The notes under the pieces were generated by a model. The model saw only the letters and a program-made list of their open reading frames with translations. It was not told the DNA's origin and made no database searches. DNA of 64,000 nt from Streptomyces scabiei 87.22 (GTDB lineage Bacteria > Actinomycetota > Actinomycetes > Streptomycetales > Streptomycetaceae), in assembly GCF_000091305.1 (NCBI RefSeq), contig NC_013929.1, positions 2,418,001 to 2,482,000 of the forward strand, read 5' to 3'. Numbering within the stretch: the first letter of the stretch is position 1; each line of letters begins with the position of its first letter. Below are positions 29,679-39,302 of this stretch, one piece after another. The position numbers and the translations under genes were made by a program.

Positions 29679-29840
29679 GCGCCTAGGACAGGAGAGCCAT
29701 CGCCTGAAGACGTCTGTGATCCAGAACGTAGGCTGGTGCCCATCGGGGGTGGGGCTGATCTCTGTGTGATGCCGGGAGACGGGGCTGTACGTTTTCAACG
29801 GCGGGTCGCAGTCGTTGGCGAACATGGAGGGCGAGAGCAA

Positions 29841-30506
29841 GTGATCTCAACGCAGGCATGGGCGGATGCTCGGCGGCTGTGGGACTTCCAGCAGATGGGC
29901 CACGAGCTGCGCCCTTGCTCCGTGGCGATCGGACTCGGCAGCCATGACCTGGGGGTGGCCGACACCACCGCAGACTTGTACCACCGTGGCATGGCGCCGC
30001 TCATTGTCTTCACCGGAGCGACCAGCCGTACGACACGTGAGCGGATGCCCCGCGGTGAAGCCGAACACTACCGAGACCGCGCAGTTGAGCTGGGCGTTCC
30101 TGCGAGCGCCATCATCGTCGAGCCGAAGGCCAGGAACACAGGCGAGAACATCCGCCTCTCCCGCGCCCTGCTCGAAGAACAGCGCGTTCCCGTCTCGTCG
30201 GTCCTACTGGTCAGCAAGCCCTACGAGGAGCGACGGGCCTACGCAACAGCGCGAAAGCTCTGGCCGGATGTCGAGTGGGTGAGCGCCTCCACGCCTATGA
30301 CGCTCCCCGAGTACGTCGATTCAATCCAGGACGCGCACCTCGTCATCGACATGCTGGTGGGGGCCCAGCAGCGGCTCATGGTGTACCCACAGCAAGGGTT
30401 CATGATTGAGCAAGAGATCCCTGACGAGGTAGCGGCGGCTTTCGAACGGTTGCGTAGCGAGGGCTTCACAAGTCGACTCGTGCCGGAAGAGGCGGAACGG
30501 ACCTGA
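29841..30506 (+). CDS. YdcF/ElyC-type DUF218 protein
   Basis: 221 aa from the GTG at 29841, chosen because GGAGGG lies about 10 bases upstream and the frame before it is not protein-like. The family fold is marked by VAIGLGSHDLGVADTTADLY, then VFTGATSRTTRERMPRGEAE with an acidic metal- or substrate-binding box, and VEPKARNTGENIRLSRALL. DUF218 proteins include SanA, ElyC and YdcF; their biochemistry is poorly known, and cell-envelope and SAM-binding roles have been proposed. This one has no signal peptide, so it is cytoplasmic. It is divergent from an XRE-TPR regulator that probably controls it. Confidence 0.8.
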   Translation: MISTQAWADARRLWDFQQMGHELRPCSVAIGLGSHDLGVADTTADLYHRGMAPLIVFTGATSRTTRERMPRGEAEHYRDRAVELGVPASAIIVEPKARNTGENIRLSRALLEEQRVPVSSVLLVSKPYEERRAYATARKLWPDVEWVSASTPMTLPEYVDSIQDAHLVIDMLVGAQQRLMVYPQQGFMIEQEIPDEVAAAFERLRSEGFTSRLVPEEAERT

Positions 30507-30713
30507 GCACCGGTCCAGCCAGCCTGAGATGTGGCGAGCTTCGCGTATCACGTCGGTTGTATCGCTCAGGCGATCCAGCGGCCGTGAGACATCGCTCGGG
30601 AAACGATCAGAAAGCGGGCTGGCGCTCAGGCGCGCACACTTTGCCCGCAGCGCCGGTCCGTGCACGCGGTCGCCGTTGCATCTCAAATTGACTGGATCAC
30701 CTGCATCACTCCA

Positions 30714-30723
30714 GTGATATCAC
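30714..30723 (-). promoter_or_regulatory. Orphan candidate operator GTGATATCAC
   Basis: Full consensus context ATCAC-TCCA-GTGATATCAC-TCGTGAAAT on the plus strand. Its minus-strand reading (TTTCAC, 17 bases, TGATGC) points left, where there is only the 3' end of the plus-strand YdcF-type gene. It may mark a lost gene, an antisense transcript, or action in the other direction. Confidence 0.5.
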
Positions 30724-31159
30724 TCGTGAAATGTGCGGCTCGCCGCCGCAGTCACCAGTCTTACGGAATGCGTCCGGAACCCGTACTAGTACGGCGGGAC
30801 GCGGACGGCACTCTCATAAGCGCCCCCGAACGAGGGCGCAACTCGCCGCCCATCGTGGAGTGCGGGCAGATCGAGCACGCTCCGCATCCCTCGGCGGCCT
30901 CCGACGGAGGTGACACCGTGCTGGGCCAGGGGACCACGGTTGGCGAGAGCCAAACGATGACCTTGATGATCACCACCGGGCAGTCCACACAGACGCCCGC
31001 ATTGCACAGCAGTCCCACATCTGAGCGTTGCTGCCGACCGGGCAGCCTGCCACCTTGTGTACGCCCGATTCGCAAACGGGCTGAGCCTGGGCGTCATCGC
31101 CGGCACAGTCATGGTCACAACCGAACTGATCGTCAACCCCCCTGCGGCTATGTGGCATC

Positions 31160-31422
31160 CGTGCCGTGAAGTTCGGTGTCTGGTCGGCTGACGAGGATTG
31201 TGTCGTCCAGGTAGATGGGCCAGCTGGCAACCGGCCGAGGATGTCGCACGACGAATAGGTGGAGATCGGCCGGAACGGATTCCGGTCGCAGAGCTCGCCC
31301 AAGAGTGGCTGGACACCGTTCCTCGAGTGGACAAAGTCGACCAGGGACTCATCAGCACGGCCCCCGACTCATTCGCGAAGAGCAGCCCCAGGCCGAACCC
31401 TGCTGGGACCGCCACACCCTGA
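31160..31422 (+). pseudogene. Possible frameshifted remnant of an unknown gene
   Basis: Two protein-like stretches in different frames join plausibly: KFGVWSADEDCVVQVDGPAG, then PAEDVARRIGGDRPERIPVA leading to ELAQEWLDTVP and a stop at 31422. I do not recognise the family. It may equally be chance. Confidence 0.25.
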
Positions 31423-31482
31423 TCACACCCTGAGCGGGCGCAGCCACGCCAAGTTCCGTCCGAATTGCGAGAAAGAGGTGTT

Positions 31483-32487
31483 ATGAGTACCTCCACAAGG
31501 AGGCTGGCTCCGTTAGCGGGCCGAGCGTCTTTCCGCCGCGCCGTCGTCACCGGAGGTTGCGGATTCGTCGCCTCCCACCTGTGCGATGTGCTGCTCGACA
31601 GCGGTGTCGACGTGGTATGCGTCGACAACCTTCTTACGGGCACAGCGGACAACGTCGTGCATCGGCAGACGGATGGCCATTTCCAGTTGCTAGTGCACGA
31701 CGTCACCGATCCGCTCTCGATACCGGGTGCTGTTGACCTAGTGCTGCACCTCGCTTCTCCGGCCTCCCCACAGGACTACATGCGCCTGCCGATCGAGACC
31801 CTCCGTGTCGGTTCGCTGGGAACGCTCAACACGCTGGAACTCGCCCGGCGCAAGAAGGCCCGTTTCATACTCGCCTCCACCTCTGAGGTGTACGGCGACC
31901 CACTGGAGCACCCTCAGCGGGAGTCCTACTGGGGCAACGTCAACCCGGTGGGGCCGCGCAGCGTGTACGACGAGGCGAAGAGGTTCGCGGAGGCGGCGAC
32001 CACCGCCTACCGCACCGAGCACGGTGTCGACACCGCGATCGTGCGGATCTTCAACACGTTCGGGCCGCGGATGCGCGCGGAGGACGGGCGAGCGGTACCG
32101 ACGTTCATCCGCCAGGCGCTGGCTGGCGAGTCACTGACCGTCACCGGCGACGGCTCGCAGACGCGGTCCCTGTGCTACGTCGGCGACACGGTCCGGGGCA
32201 TCCTCGCCGTCGCCGCAGGCAGCCACCCCGGCCCCGTCAACCTGGGCAATCCCACCGAGACCACGGTCTTGGAACTCGCGCACCTGGTGCGTGAACTGAC
32301 TGGCTCCGCCGCGCCCGTCGAGTTCGTCGACCGCCCGGTCGACGACCCGGAGCGCCGCAGACCCGACATCACCCTCGCCTGGGAGCAGTTCGGCTGGAAG
32401 CCGGAGACCGATCCCCGCAAGGGCCTGAGCACCACCATCGACTGGTTCGCCGCGCAGCTCAACGACACCGCAGTGAGGGAACGATGA
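31483..32487 (+). CDS. SDR nucleotide-sugar enzyme (UDP-glucuronate decarboxylase / 4,6-dehydratase-like)
   Basis: 334 aa from the ATG at 31483, with AAAGAGG about 5 bases upstream. The Rossmann motif is [12 protein letters not shown], the catalytic Thr/Ser lies in ASTSEVYG and the Tyr-x3-Lys pair in [30 protein letters not shown] is characteristic of UDP-xylose synthase-type enzymes. It likely converts an activated sugar using bound NAD and is the first gene of a nine-gene glycan operon. The exact product (xylose, or a 4-keto-6-deoxy sugar) cannot be fixed. The next gene starts inside its stop codon (ATGA). Confidence 0.8.
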   Translation: MSTSTRRLAPLAGRASFRRAVVTGGCGFVASHLCDVLLDSGVDVVCVDNLLTGTADNVVHRQTDGHFQLLVHDVTDPLSIPGAVDLVLHLASPASPQDYMRLPIETLRVGSLGTLNTLELARRKKARFILASTSEVYGDPLEHPQRESYWGNVNPVGPRSVYDEAKRFAEAATTAYRTEHGVDTAIVRIFNTFGPRMRAEDGRAVPTFIRQALAGESLTVTGDGSQTRSLCYVGDTVRGILAVAAGSHPGPVNLGNPTETTVLELAHLVRELTGSAAPVEFVDRPVDDPERRRPDITLAWEQFGWKPETDPRKGLSTTIDWFAAQLNDTAVRER

Positions 32488-33197
32488 CGCGACACGCACC
32501 ACGAATGACGGAGTCCGCCGAGGCCCTGTCGCACAGGCAGCAGCTCGGCGACGGGTTCCTCCAGGACTTCCGTGCGGACGGCTACGCGGTCTTATCCCAG
32601 AAGATCGCGGGAGAGTCCCTCGAAGCCCTCCGCACGGAGTCTGATGCCCTGATCCGGCGCTTCACCCAGGACGGGTTCCGCTCGGACGACTACTGGCACT
32701 TCACCCCCGCGGGCACGGGCGCGCCCGTTCTCTACCGCATCCACAACCTGGAGGATCAGGGCTCCCCGGCGGCAACACACCTCTACACCGACGACGGCCC
32801 GCTGCACCCGATGGCCGTCGCCATCCTCGGCGGGCCCGTACGCGCCACCGCCTGCGCCATGATCGTCAAGCTGCCGGGAGTGGCCGCCTCCGTGCCTTGG
32901 CATCGTGACCGGACCAATGTTCCTCCGCACACCGTGTGCAACCTCAGCGTCTTCCTCGACGACTCCGACGTGGGCAACGGATGCCTTGAGTTCGTTCCTG
33001 GCTCCCACCTGGCGTCCGACGCGGAAGAGGCCGAGGCGCTCCGGGCGCGGGGTCCGGTCCGCGCCCTCCCGCTCTCGGCCGGTGACATCGCTGTACACGA
33101 CGTACGTATCGCCCACGCCTCGCGCCGCAACACCTCCCCGAGGATCCGCCGCAGCATCGTCGTCGAGTTCGCCCCCGCTGAGCTGGAGCTGTCGTGA
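32484..33197 (+). CDS. PhyH-family Fe(II)/2-oxoglutarate dioxygenase
   Basis: 237 aa with an ATGA overlap to the first gene; a second ATG at 32505 is possible. The metal site is His-x-Asp in [12 protein letters not shown] and the distal His in [10 protein letters not shown], followed by the 2-oxoglutarate-binding Arg in [12 protein letters not shown] is a further family landmark. PhyH enzymes hydroxylate or oxidatively cyclise small molecules. In a sugar operon it may oxidise a glycan or form an orthoester-like bridge as in orthosomycins, but there is no polyketide gene nearby to support that class. Confidence 0.85.
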   Translation: MTRHAPRMTESAEALSHRQQLGDGFLQDFRADGYAVLSQKIAGESLEALRTESDALIRRFTQDGFRSDDYWHFTPAGTGAPVLYRIHNLEDQGSPAATHLYTDDGPLHPMAVAILGGPVRATACAMIVKLPGVAASVPWHRDRTNVPPHTVCNLSVFLDDSDVGNGCLEFVPGSHLASDAEEAEALRARGPVRALPLSAGDIAVHDVRIAHASRRNTSPRIRRSIVVEFAPAELELS

Positions 33198-34237
33198 CCA
33201 TCCCCAACCCCACTGGCGAGAGTGCCAGGGTGCGGGTGGCCACCATCACGGTGGGCACCAACGAGTCCCGTTGGCTGGAGCCTTGCTTCGCCACGCTCCT
33301 GGACAGCGACGTCCCCGGGATCGACCTGACGGTCTGGTACGTGGACAACGACTCCTACGACGGCAGCACGGCCTTCGTCAAGGACCGTTTTCCCGAGGTG
33401 CGGGTCATCCAGAACGAGAGCAACGTCGGCTTCGCCCGCGCCAACAACATCGGCATGCGGGCGGCCCTCGCCGACGGCGCCGACTACGTCTTCCTCGTCA
33501 ACCCGGACACCCAGACCCCGAAGTCGCTGGTGCGCGACCTGGCCGAGTTCATGGAGACCTGGACCGACTACGGCGTGGTCGGCCCCATGCAGTACGAGTA
33601 CGACGAGTCGGGCAGCACCGCTTTGGGCGCGTACAACGACTGGTCGAAGTCCGCTCTGCGCTGGGGCGAGCAGCACGCCTTCGCCGGCGACTGGCCGAAC
33701 CACCCCTCGCCGGCCAGCCCACCCGAAGGCCGGGCCCCGAACACCCTGGAGCACGCGTACGTCCAGGGCTCCGCCTTCTTCGTACGTGCCGCGCTGCTGC
33801 GCACCGTCGGACTCCTCGACGAGGTCTTCCACACGTACTACGAGGAGACCGACCTGTGCCGCCGCTCCCGCTGGGCCGGATGGCGCGTCGCGCTCCTGCT
33901 CGACGTCGGCATACAGCACTTCGGCGGTGGGGGAACGGCTGGCAGCAGCTATCGGCGCGTCCAGATGCGCCGCAACCGCTACTACTACCTCCTCACCGAC
34001 ATCGACTGGCGCCCGCTGCCCATGCTGAGCCTGGCGTCCCGGTGGCTGAGGGACGATCTGCGCGGACGTGGCGTGGGCGGGGTGACCACCTGGTGGCGTG
34101 GGACCTGGGAAACCGCGAGAGCCGTGTGCTGGCTCGTGCGCCGCGCAACTCTGATCCGGGCCCGGCGACGTGCACACCGCCGACTCGCTCTGCAGACGGA
34201 CGGTCGTGTGCGACTGCGGGCAAGGAGCGAGCGGTGA
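33194..34237 (+). CDS. Family 2 glycosyltransferase
   Basis: 347 aa from a GTG overlapping the previous stop (GTGA). The GT-A fold is marked by ATITVGTNESRWLEPC, then VWYVDNDSYDGS and NVGFARANNIGM. The acidic NPDTQ is where the DxD normally sits, and YYEETDLCRRSRWAGW is the general-base region. This pattern is typical of rhamnosyltransferase-like GT2 enzymes. It has no membrane segment and probably extends a lipid- or sugar-linked chain on the inner membrane face. The stop overlaps the next gene (GTGA). Confidence 0.85.
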   Translation: MTIPNPTGESARVRVATITVGTNESRWLEPCFATLLDSDVPGIDLTVWYVDNDSYDGSTAFVKDRFPEVRVIQNESNVGFARANNIGMRAALADGADYVFLVNPDTQTPKSLVRDLAEFMETWTDYGVVGPMQYEYDESGSTALGAYNDWSKSALRWGEQHAFAGDWPNHPSPASPPEGRAPNTLEHAYVQGSAFFVRAALLRTVGLLDEVFHTYYEETDLCRRSRWAGWRVALLLDVGIQHFGGGGTAGSSYRRVQMRRNRYYYLLTDIDWRPLPMLSLASRWLRDDLRGRGVGGVTTWWRGTWETARAVCWLVRRATLIRARRRAHRRLALQTDGRVRLRARSER

Positions 34238-35289
34238 TCAAACCCCGGATTCTGTTCGCCGGCGTCTTCCACTGGAACGCGGGCTCCAGCCACATGATCG
34301 CCGAGTACGCCCGGGTTGCCTCGGCATCCGGATGCGAGGTCGGCGTCTCGAGCCAACTGTCGCGCTTGGACGGCACGGTGAACGGCCACCTGCCGCTCGT
34401 GGACGACATCAGTTGGGCCACCCACCTGGTCCTCGTCTTCGAGAGCAGGCAGTTCCTTTCGACCCAGCAGCGTGAACTCTGCGAGGCCGTGCCGCGGCAG
34501 CGGCGCATCATCGTGGATCCCGACGGTCACTGGGGCCTGTACGTCACCGCCGGCGTGGACGACAACGCGGGTGCGGACACCATCGAGTCCTGGCACAAGC
34601 TGTATGCCGACCTCAGCGATCTGATCCTGCAGCCGCGCTTGAACGAACGCCTCCCTGACGGGGCCGAGTTCTTCAGCTACTTCGGAATGCCGGACATCCA
34701 CCCGCTCGCCAGCGACCTCCCGCACCCGCGGGCACTGCCGTACGAGCTGCAGTACGTCGGCGCGAACTGGTGGCGCTGGAGCGAGATGACCAGCCTTATC
34801 CGGGCCGCAGCCGCCGCCCAGCCGCCGATGCGACGCATCCGCGTGTGCGGACGCTGGTGGACCGGCGCTCCGCACCCCGACCACCTGACCGCCACCGCCA
34901 ACGTGTCCGGCTGGATGCGGGATCACGGTGTCGAGGTGGCGCCACCCGTTCCGTTCGGGCACGTGGTCTCCACCATGTCCCAGGCGGCGATCACGCCGGT
35001 GCTGGCCCGTCCGCTGCTCGCGCGGATGGAGCTACTGACCCCCCGCATGTTCGAAACCCTCGCCTCGGGCAGCATCCCCGCGCTCTCGCCGGACCTGGGC
35101 TACCTGTCCGCGCTCTACGGCGACGACGTGGAGCTCTTCCTGCTCGACGACGATCCAGCCGACAGCCTCGCCCGGATGCTCCGTGAGCCGATCCGGTACC
35201 GCGAGCGGCTGGCGACCATCCAGCGCCGAGTACACGAACGCTTCAACTACCGCGCGGTTCTGGCGGAACTCATCCGGTTCACCCGATGA
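34234..35289 (+). CDS. Glycosyltransferase-like protein (GT-B/CgeB-like)
   Basis: 351 aa from a GTG in GTGA overlap. The N-terminal half, FAGVFHWNAGSSHMIAEYAR, is a Rossmann-like start. The C-terminal half has LLTPRMFETLASGSIPALS, which is the acceptor-site loop (E..A.G..P) of GT4/CgeB-type glycosyltransferases. The sugar donor is unknown. It is in an unbroken coupled run with its neighbours. Confidence 0.7.
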   Translation: MIKPRILFAGVFHWNAGSSHMIAEYARVASASGCEVGVSSQLSRLDGTVNGHLPLVDDISWATHLVLVFESRQFLSTQQRELCEAVPRQRRIIVDPDGHWGLYVTAGVDDNAGADTIESWHKLYADLSDLILQPRLNERLPDGAEFFSYFGMPDIHPLASDLPHPRALPYELQYVGANWWRWSEMTSLIRAAAAAQPPMRRIRVCGRWWTGAPHPDHLTATANVSGWMRDHGVEVAPPVPFGHVVSTMSQAAITPVLARPLLARMELLTPRMFETLASGSIPALSPDLGYLSALYGDDVELFLLDDDPADSLARMLREPIRYRERLATIQRRVHERFNYRAVLAELIRFTR

Positions 35290-36518
35290 TCCCTGAGAGG
35301 TCTGCTGTGTCCAACGTCCTGATCACCGGCATCACCAGCTGTGAGAGTCGCGGCGTCGAGGCCCTGGCCCGCTCCATCATCGAGCAGCTGAACACCGAAG
35401 GCCCCGGGGGAGGCGACAACGTCACCGTCCTCACCCAGACCCCGGTGCTCGACGCGGAAGCCCTCGCCCCCGCCGGCGCCCGTTGCGTGGCCGACCCGTT
35501 CGTCGTCTCCCGGTCCTGGCAGCAGATGCGCCCCCAGGAGAGCCCCGCCGAACTGGCCGAACGCCGTGAACAGCTCCTTGCCCAAGCCGATCTGGTCATC
35601 GCCACCGGGGGCGACCTGCACACCTCGGACTACGGGGTCTCCACGCCGTACCTCCGCGCCCTCACCGCCGCCCAACAGCGGGACATCCCGACGGTCATGA
35701 TCGGCCAGTCCGTCGGCCCCTTCAACGACCCGGCCGATACCGAGGCATGGCTCACGGTCGCCAACCGGTGCGATCTCCTCGCCGTCCGGGAGAGCGTCTC
35801 CCTCGACTACCTCGTGGGCAAGCTCGGCCTTCCCGAACACCGAGTGCGACTGTCCTCCGACCCCGCCTTCCTGCTGCCGACATCCGCCAGCGAGCGAACA
35901 GCGGCCGTGCTCAGACCTCTAGGGCTCACCCCCGAAGACCCCTACCTCTGCCTCGCCCCCAGCCAGGGCATCACCCGCTTCAGCGCCCTGGAGGAACCCC
36001 AGCACCTGGCAGCGCTGACGCGACTCGCCACCTCCCTCGTCCGCACCCGGAAGATGCCGGTCGTCCTCGTGCCGCACTGCCACGACTCCCGGCCGCACAA
36101 CGACGACCGGATCCTCGCCGCCCGTATCGCCGAAGCCGCCAACGTGCCCGAGGTCATGGCGCTGCCCGGCGCGCTGACGGCCTCCGACTACAAGGGCGTG
36201 CTGTCACAGGCCGAGCTCGTGATCTCCGAGCGCCTGCATGCCGCGATCGGCGCACTGTCCGGCGGCGCCCCGGCGATCGCGATCGGCCACTCGCACAAGT
36301 TCAACGGGGTGCTCGCCGAAACCTACGGCGGCACGGTCGACGTTGCCGGCATCCACGCGGACGTCCGTGCTTTCGCCCAGGACACCACGGTCATCGACCG
36401 GCTCGTCACCGACACCGACGCGACCGCGCTGCGCACCACCCTGCGTCAGCGGCTCCCGCTGATCACGGACCGCGCCCGCAGCGACTTTGCTCAGATCAAC
36501 AAGCTCCTCGGCGCCTGA
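35286..36518 (+). CDS. Polysaccharide pyruvyltransferase family protein
   Basis: 410 aa in ATGA overlap with the previous gene; a GTG at 35307 after GAGAGG is an alternative start. Landmarks of the PS_pyruv_trans family are GITSCESRGVEALARSII at the N-terminus, VIATGGDLHTSDYG, TVMIGQSVGPF and VISERLHAAIGALSGG near the end. The family includes CsaB, which ketalises cell-wall polysaccharide with pyruvate, and other sugar-modifying members. It may add a pyruvate ketal or act as a transferase in the same glycan. Confidence 0.8.
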   Translation: MIPERSAVSNVLITGITSCESRGVEALARSIIEQLNTEGPGGGDNVTVLTQTPVLDAEALAPAGARCVADPFVVSRSWQQMRPQESPAELAERREQLLAQADLVIATGGDLHTSDYGVSTPYLRALTAAQQRDIPTVMIGQSVGPFNDPADTEAWLTVANRCDLLAVRESVSLDYLVGKLGLPEHRVRLSSDPAFLLPTSASERTAAVLRPLGLTPEDPYLCLAPSQGITRFSALEEPQHLAALTRLATSLVRTRKMPVVLVPHCHDSRPHNDDRILAARIAEAANVPEVMALPGALTASDYKGVLSQAELVISERLHAAIGALSGGAPAIAIGHSHKFNGVLAETYGGTVDVAGIHADVRAFAQDTTVIDRLVTDTDATALRTTLRQRLPLITDRARSDFAQINKLLGA

Positions 36519-36631
36519 ACCACCAGTCGCACAGGCGGTCCGCCTGCCCGCACCGCATCGCATCGCGCACGACCCGCTGCGGCCCAGTCCAGGGCCGCGG
36601 CGGGACCCACTCACGCCAAAGGAGACACGCC

Positions 36632-37654
36632 ATGCCCACACATCTGGTGACCGGCGGCGCCGGCTTCATCGGGTCCCACCTTGCCGCGTCCTTGATCGAG
36701 CGCGGCGACGACGTCGTCGTCCTGGACAACCTCGACGGCGGCAAGACCGAGAACGTGCCCGTCGGCGCGACCCTCGTCGTCGGCTCGGTCGCCGACCAGG
36801 CCACGGTCGCCGAACTCTTCGCCTCGTACCGCTTCGACGGTGTCTACCACCTGGCGGCCTTCGCCGCCGAAGGCATCAGCCACGCCGTCAAGCACCACAA
36901 CTACTCCGTCAACCTGCTCGGCAGCATCAACCTGATCAACGCCTCGCTGGCCGCCAAGGTCAGGTTCTTCGGCTTCGCCTCGTCGGTCGCCGTGTACGGC
37001 CACGGACACGTCCCCATGCGCGAGGACGAGCGGCCCGTCCCCGCCGACAGCTATGGCAACGCGAAGCTCGCCGTGGAGCGCGAACTCGCCGTCACCATGC
37101 AGATGCAGGGCCTGCCGTACTTCGCCCTGCGCATGCACAACGTCTACGGCGAGCGGCAGAACATGGGCGACCCGTACCGCAACGCCGTCGCCATCTTCCT
37201 CAACCAGATCATGCGCGACGAGCCGATCAGCGTGTACGGGGATGGCAGCCAGATCCGCGCCTTCACCTACGCCCCGGACATCGTCGGCACCTTCCTCGCC
37301 GCGGCCGACCAGCCGGCCGCCTGGGGCCAGGTTTTCAACGTCGGCTCGTCGCACACCAGCACCGTGCTGGAAATGGCGCACGCCGTGCGCACCGCCATGG
37401 GCGTGCCCGACCACCCGATCAAGCACCTGGCGGCCCGCGACGAGGTCCACGCCGCGTACACCGACAACAGCCTCGCCCGTAAGACGCTCGGCGACTGGGC
37501 CGACACCCCGCTCGCCGAAGGTCTGCGGCGCACCGCGGCCTGGGCCCGTGAACACGGCCCCGTGGAACCCGCGACCTCCCTCAGCATCGAGAACGACACC
37601 GCGGACAAGCCCGAGTGGTTCACCTGGGCCGCCGGACGGGCGGCGACGTCATGA
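36632..37654 (+). CDS. NAD-dependent epimerase/dehydratase (SDR, UDP-glucose 4-epimerase-like)
   Basis: 340 aa from the ATG at 36632, with AAAGGAG about 8 bases upstream. This is the only gene of the operon not overlapping its predecessor (gap 113 bases). Rossmann motif VTGGAGFIGSHL, catalytic Ser in FASSVAVYG and Tyr-x3-Lys in SYGNAKLAVE. It probably interconverts a nucleotide sugar for the glycosyltransferases around it. The stop overlaps the HAD gene (ATGA). Confidence 0.85.
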   Translation: MPTHLVTGGAGFIGSHLAASLIERGDDVVVLDNLDGGKTENVPVGATLVVGSVADQATVAELFASYRFDGVYHLAAFAAEGISHAVKHHNYSVNLLGSINLINASLAAKVRFFGFASSVAVYGHGHVPMREDERPVPADSYGNAKLAVERELAVTMQMQGLPYFALRMHNVYGERQNMGDPYRNAVAIFLNQIMRDEPISVYGDGSQIRAFTYAPDIVGTFLAAADQPAAWGQVFNVGSSHTSTVLEMAHAVRTAMGVPDHPIKHLAARDEVHAAYTDNSLARKTLGDWADTPLAEGLRRTAAWAREHGPVEPATSLSIENDTADKPEWFTWAAGRAATS

Positions 37655-38406
37655 CGCGCCGCACCCTGGCCGTCGACGTCGGCGGCGTCCTCTACTACGA
37701 CGAGCCCTTCGACCTCGCCTGGCTCCAGGGCGTCTGGGAGCTCACGCGCGCGGACGATCCCACCTTCACCATGGACGCCTTCCTCCAGGCCGTGCGCGAC
37801 TTCTACCAGGGCCGCGCGCCCGGATCACCCCCGCCCAGCCTGTTCCCGCCCAACGGCACGAAGAGTTGGCAGGGTGTCCGCGAGCGATGGCCCTCGTTGG
37901 TCCAGCCCGTTCCCGGAGCCGTCAACGCCCTCAGCCACCTCGCCGAGGAGTACGAGGTGTGCATCGTCGCCAACCAGCCCCCGGAATGCCTCGCCGCCCT
38001 GCACACCCTCGGAATCGAGCAGCAAGTCCAACTCGTCGCGCTCGACTCCCTCGTCGGCTACGCCAAACCCGACCCCCGCCTCTTCAAGTGGGCCATGGAC
38101 CGGCTGAGCTGGAAGCCCGAACACACCACGGTCATCGGCGACCGGCCCGACCACGACGCAGCTCCGGCACTCGCTCTCGGCTGCTCGGCAGTGATCGTCC
38201 ACGTCGGCAGCGGATGGAGCGCGCCTGCTGGGGTCGCTCCCGAGATCGTGACCGCATACCGGGAGCTGAAGATCCAACGCGTCCACACAACCGAGGGAAG
38301 CACGAGGCACTGGGCCATCGGCTCCCTCGGAGACCTGGCCGATGTGCTGCGGACCATCAGCCACGAAGAGCGCAGCCCACGCCCCCGCCAGGAGGTGCGC
38401 CCATGA
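37651..38406 (+). CDS. HAD-family hydrolase
   Basis: 251 aa in ATGA overlap. Motif I is the DxGGV variant (AVDVGGVLYY), motif III the Lys in YAKPDPRLF and motif IV GDRPDHDA. A helical cap lies between motifs I and II, as in sugar-phosphate phosphatases. It may dephosphorylate a sugar intermediate such as a heptose or a nucleotide-sugar precursor, which fits its place between an epimerase and glycosyltransferases. Substrate not determinable. Confidence 0.85.
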   Translation: MTRRTLAVDVGGVLYYDEPFDLAWLQGVWELTRADDPTFTMDAFLQAVRDFYQGRAPGSPPPSLFPPNGTKSWQGVRERWPSLVQPVPGAVNALSHLAEEYEVCIVANQPPECLAALHTLGIEQQVQLVALDSLVGYAKPDPRLFKWAMDRLSWKPEHTTVIGDRPDHDAAPALALGCSAVIVHVGSGWSAPAGVAPEIVTAYRELKIQRVHTTEGSTRHWAIGSLGDLADVLRTISHEERSPRPRQEVRP

Positions 38407-39302
38407 CCCTCGGCGCCGACTTACCTCTCACCATCGTCATCTGCAGCAACCGCCCCGACAGCCTGCCGGCAGCTGTCACCCGCACGGCCGCGGCCATGGG
38501 CCCCAGGGACCGCCTCCTGGTCATCGCGGACATGCCCGCCCGGCACCTGCCCACGCTGCCCACAGGCGCCTCGTCGCCTCCGTCCCGCATACGCGTCATC
38601 TGTAACGAGGGGAACCAGGGGCTCGCCCACAGCCGCAACAAGGCCATGAAGGAGGCCACGACGCAGCACGTCGTCTTCCTCGACGACGACATCGTCCCCA
38701 CCGCCGAGGCACTGACCCGGATACGCGAGGCCCTGACCGCCGGCGCGCACGTCACCGGGACGAGGATCACCGCCCACCTTCAAGGGCGCCGCCGCCCGTG
38801 GTTCCTCACCTCGGGACAGCTGCATTACCTCGGCTCCCACGCGCCGGCCCAGCCGGCGTCGATCTGGGGCGGCAGTTTCGCCATCGACGTCGAGCACGCC
38901 CGCTTGCTGGGAGTCGGCTTCGACGAGCGCCTCGGCCGGATCGGCGGCTCCCTCATCTCGGCCGAGGACACCACCTTCGTACGGGAGATGACCGCGCGCG
39001 GTGCCACCGCGACGATCCTGCACGACGCCGAGGTGCAACACCTGATCCCCGCCCACCGGCTGACCCTGTCCTACCTGCTGCGCCGCGCCTTCTGGCAGGG
39101 CCGCAGCGAAGCACGGCGTAACGACGCGCGGCGAGGCATCGCCAAGGAATGGCACCGCAACCGCTCGGGGAACGGCGCCCGTCCGGTGCGTGCCGCCCTC
39201 GCCCTGCCCTACACCGCCAGCGTTCTTCTCGGAGTGTGCCGGGAGGCCGTCACACGGAGCCGTACCAGCGCCGCCGACGCCGAAACCAGGAGCGACCGAT
39301 GA
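38403..39302 (+). CDS. Family 2 glycosyltransferase
   Basis: 299 aa in ATGA overlap. GT-A motifs: TIVICSNRPDSL at the start, NQGLAHSRNKAMKEA, the metal-binding VVFLDDDIVP, and the acceptor region WGGSFAIDVE to SAEDTTFVREM. The C-terminal basic and hydrophobic part may touch the membrane. It is coupled to the HAD gene before it and the GT4 gene after it. Confidence 0.85.
   Translation: MTLGADLPLTIVICSNRPDSLPAAVTRTAAAMGPRDRLLVIADMPARHLPTLPTGASSPPSRIRVICNEGNQGLAHSRNKAMKEATTQHVVFLDDDIVPTAEALTRIREALTAGAHVTGTRITAHLQGRRRPWFLTSGQLHYLGSHAPAQPASIWGGSFAIDVEHARLLGVGFDERLGRIGGSLISAEDTTFVREMTARGATATILHDAEVQHLIPAHRLTLSYLLRRAFWQGRSEARRNDARRGIAKEWHRNRSGNGARPVRAALALPYTASVLLGVCREAVTRSRTSAADAETRSDR

Larger units (their letters stand above)
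30507..31482. other. Nearly 1 kb without an intact gene
   Basis: The stretch holds the orphan operator at 30714 and scattered protein-like fragments in changing frames. Examples are RFANGLSLGVIAGTVMV near 31070, KFGVWSADEDCVVQVDG near 31172 and ERIPVAELAQEWLDTVPRV near 31280. The long frames on either strand have poor codon bias. It reads like the remains of one or two small genes upstream of the glycan operon, whose promoter must lie in its last part. Confidence 0.45.

Noticed and set aside
30786..31706. 306-codon minus-strand frame before and across the first glycan gene
   Set aside because: It overlaps the well-supported SDR gene antisense and has no protein-like features.
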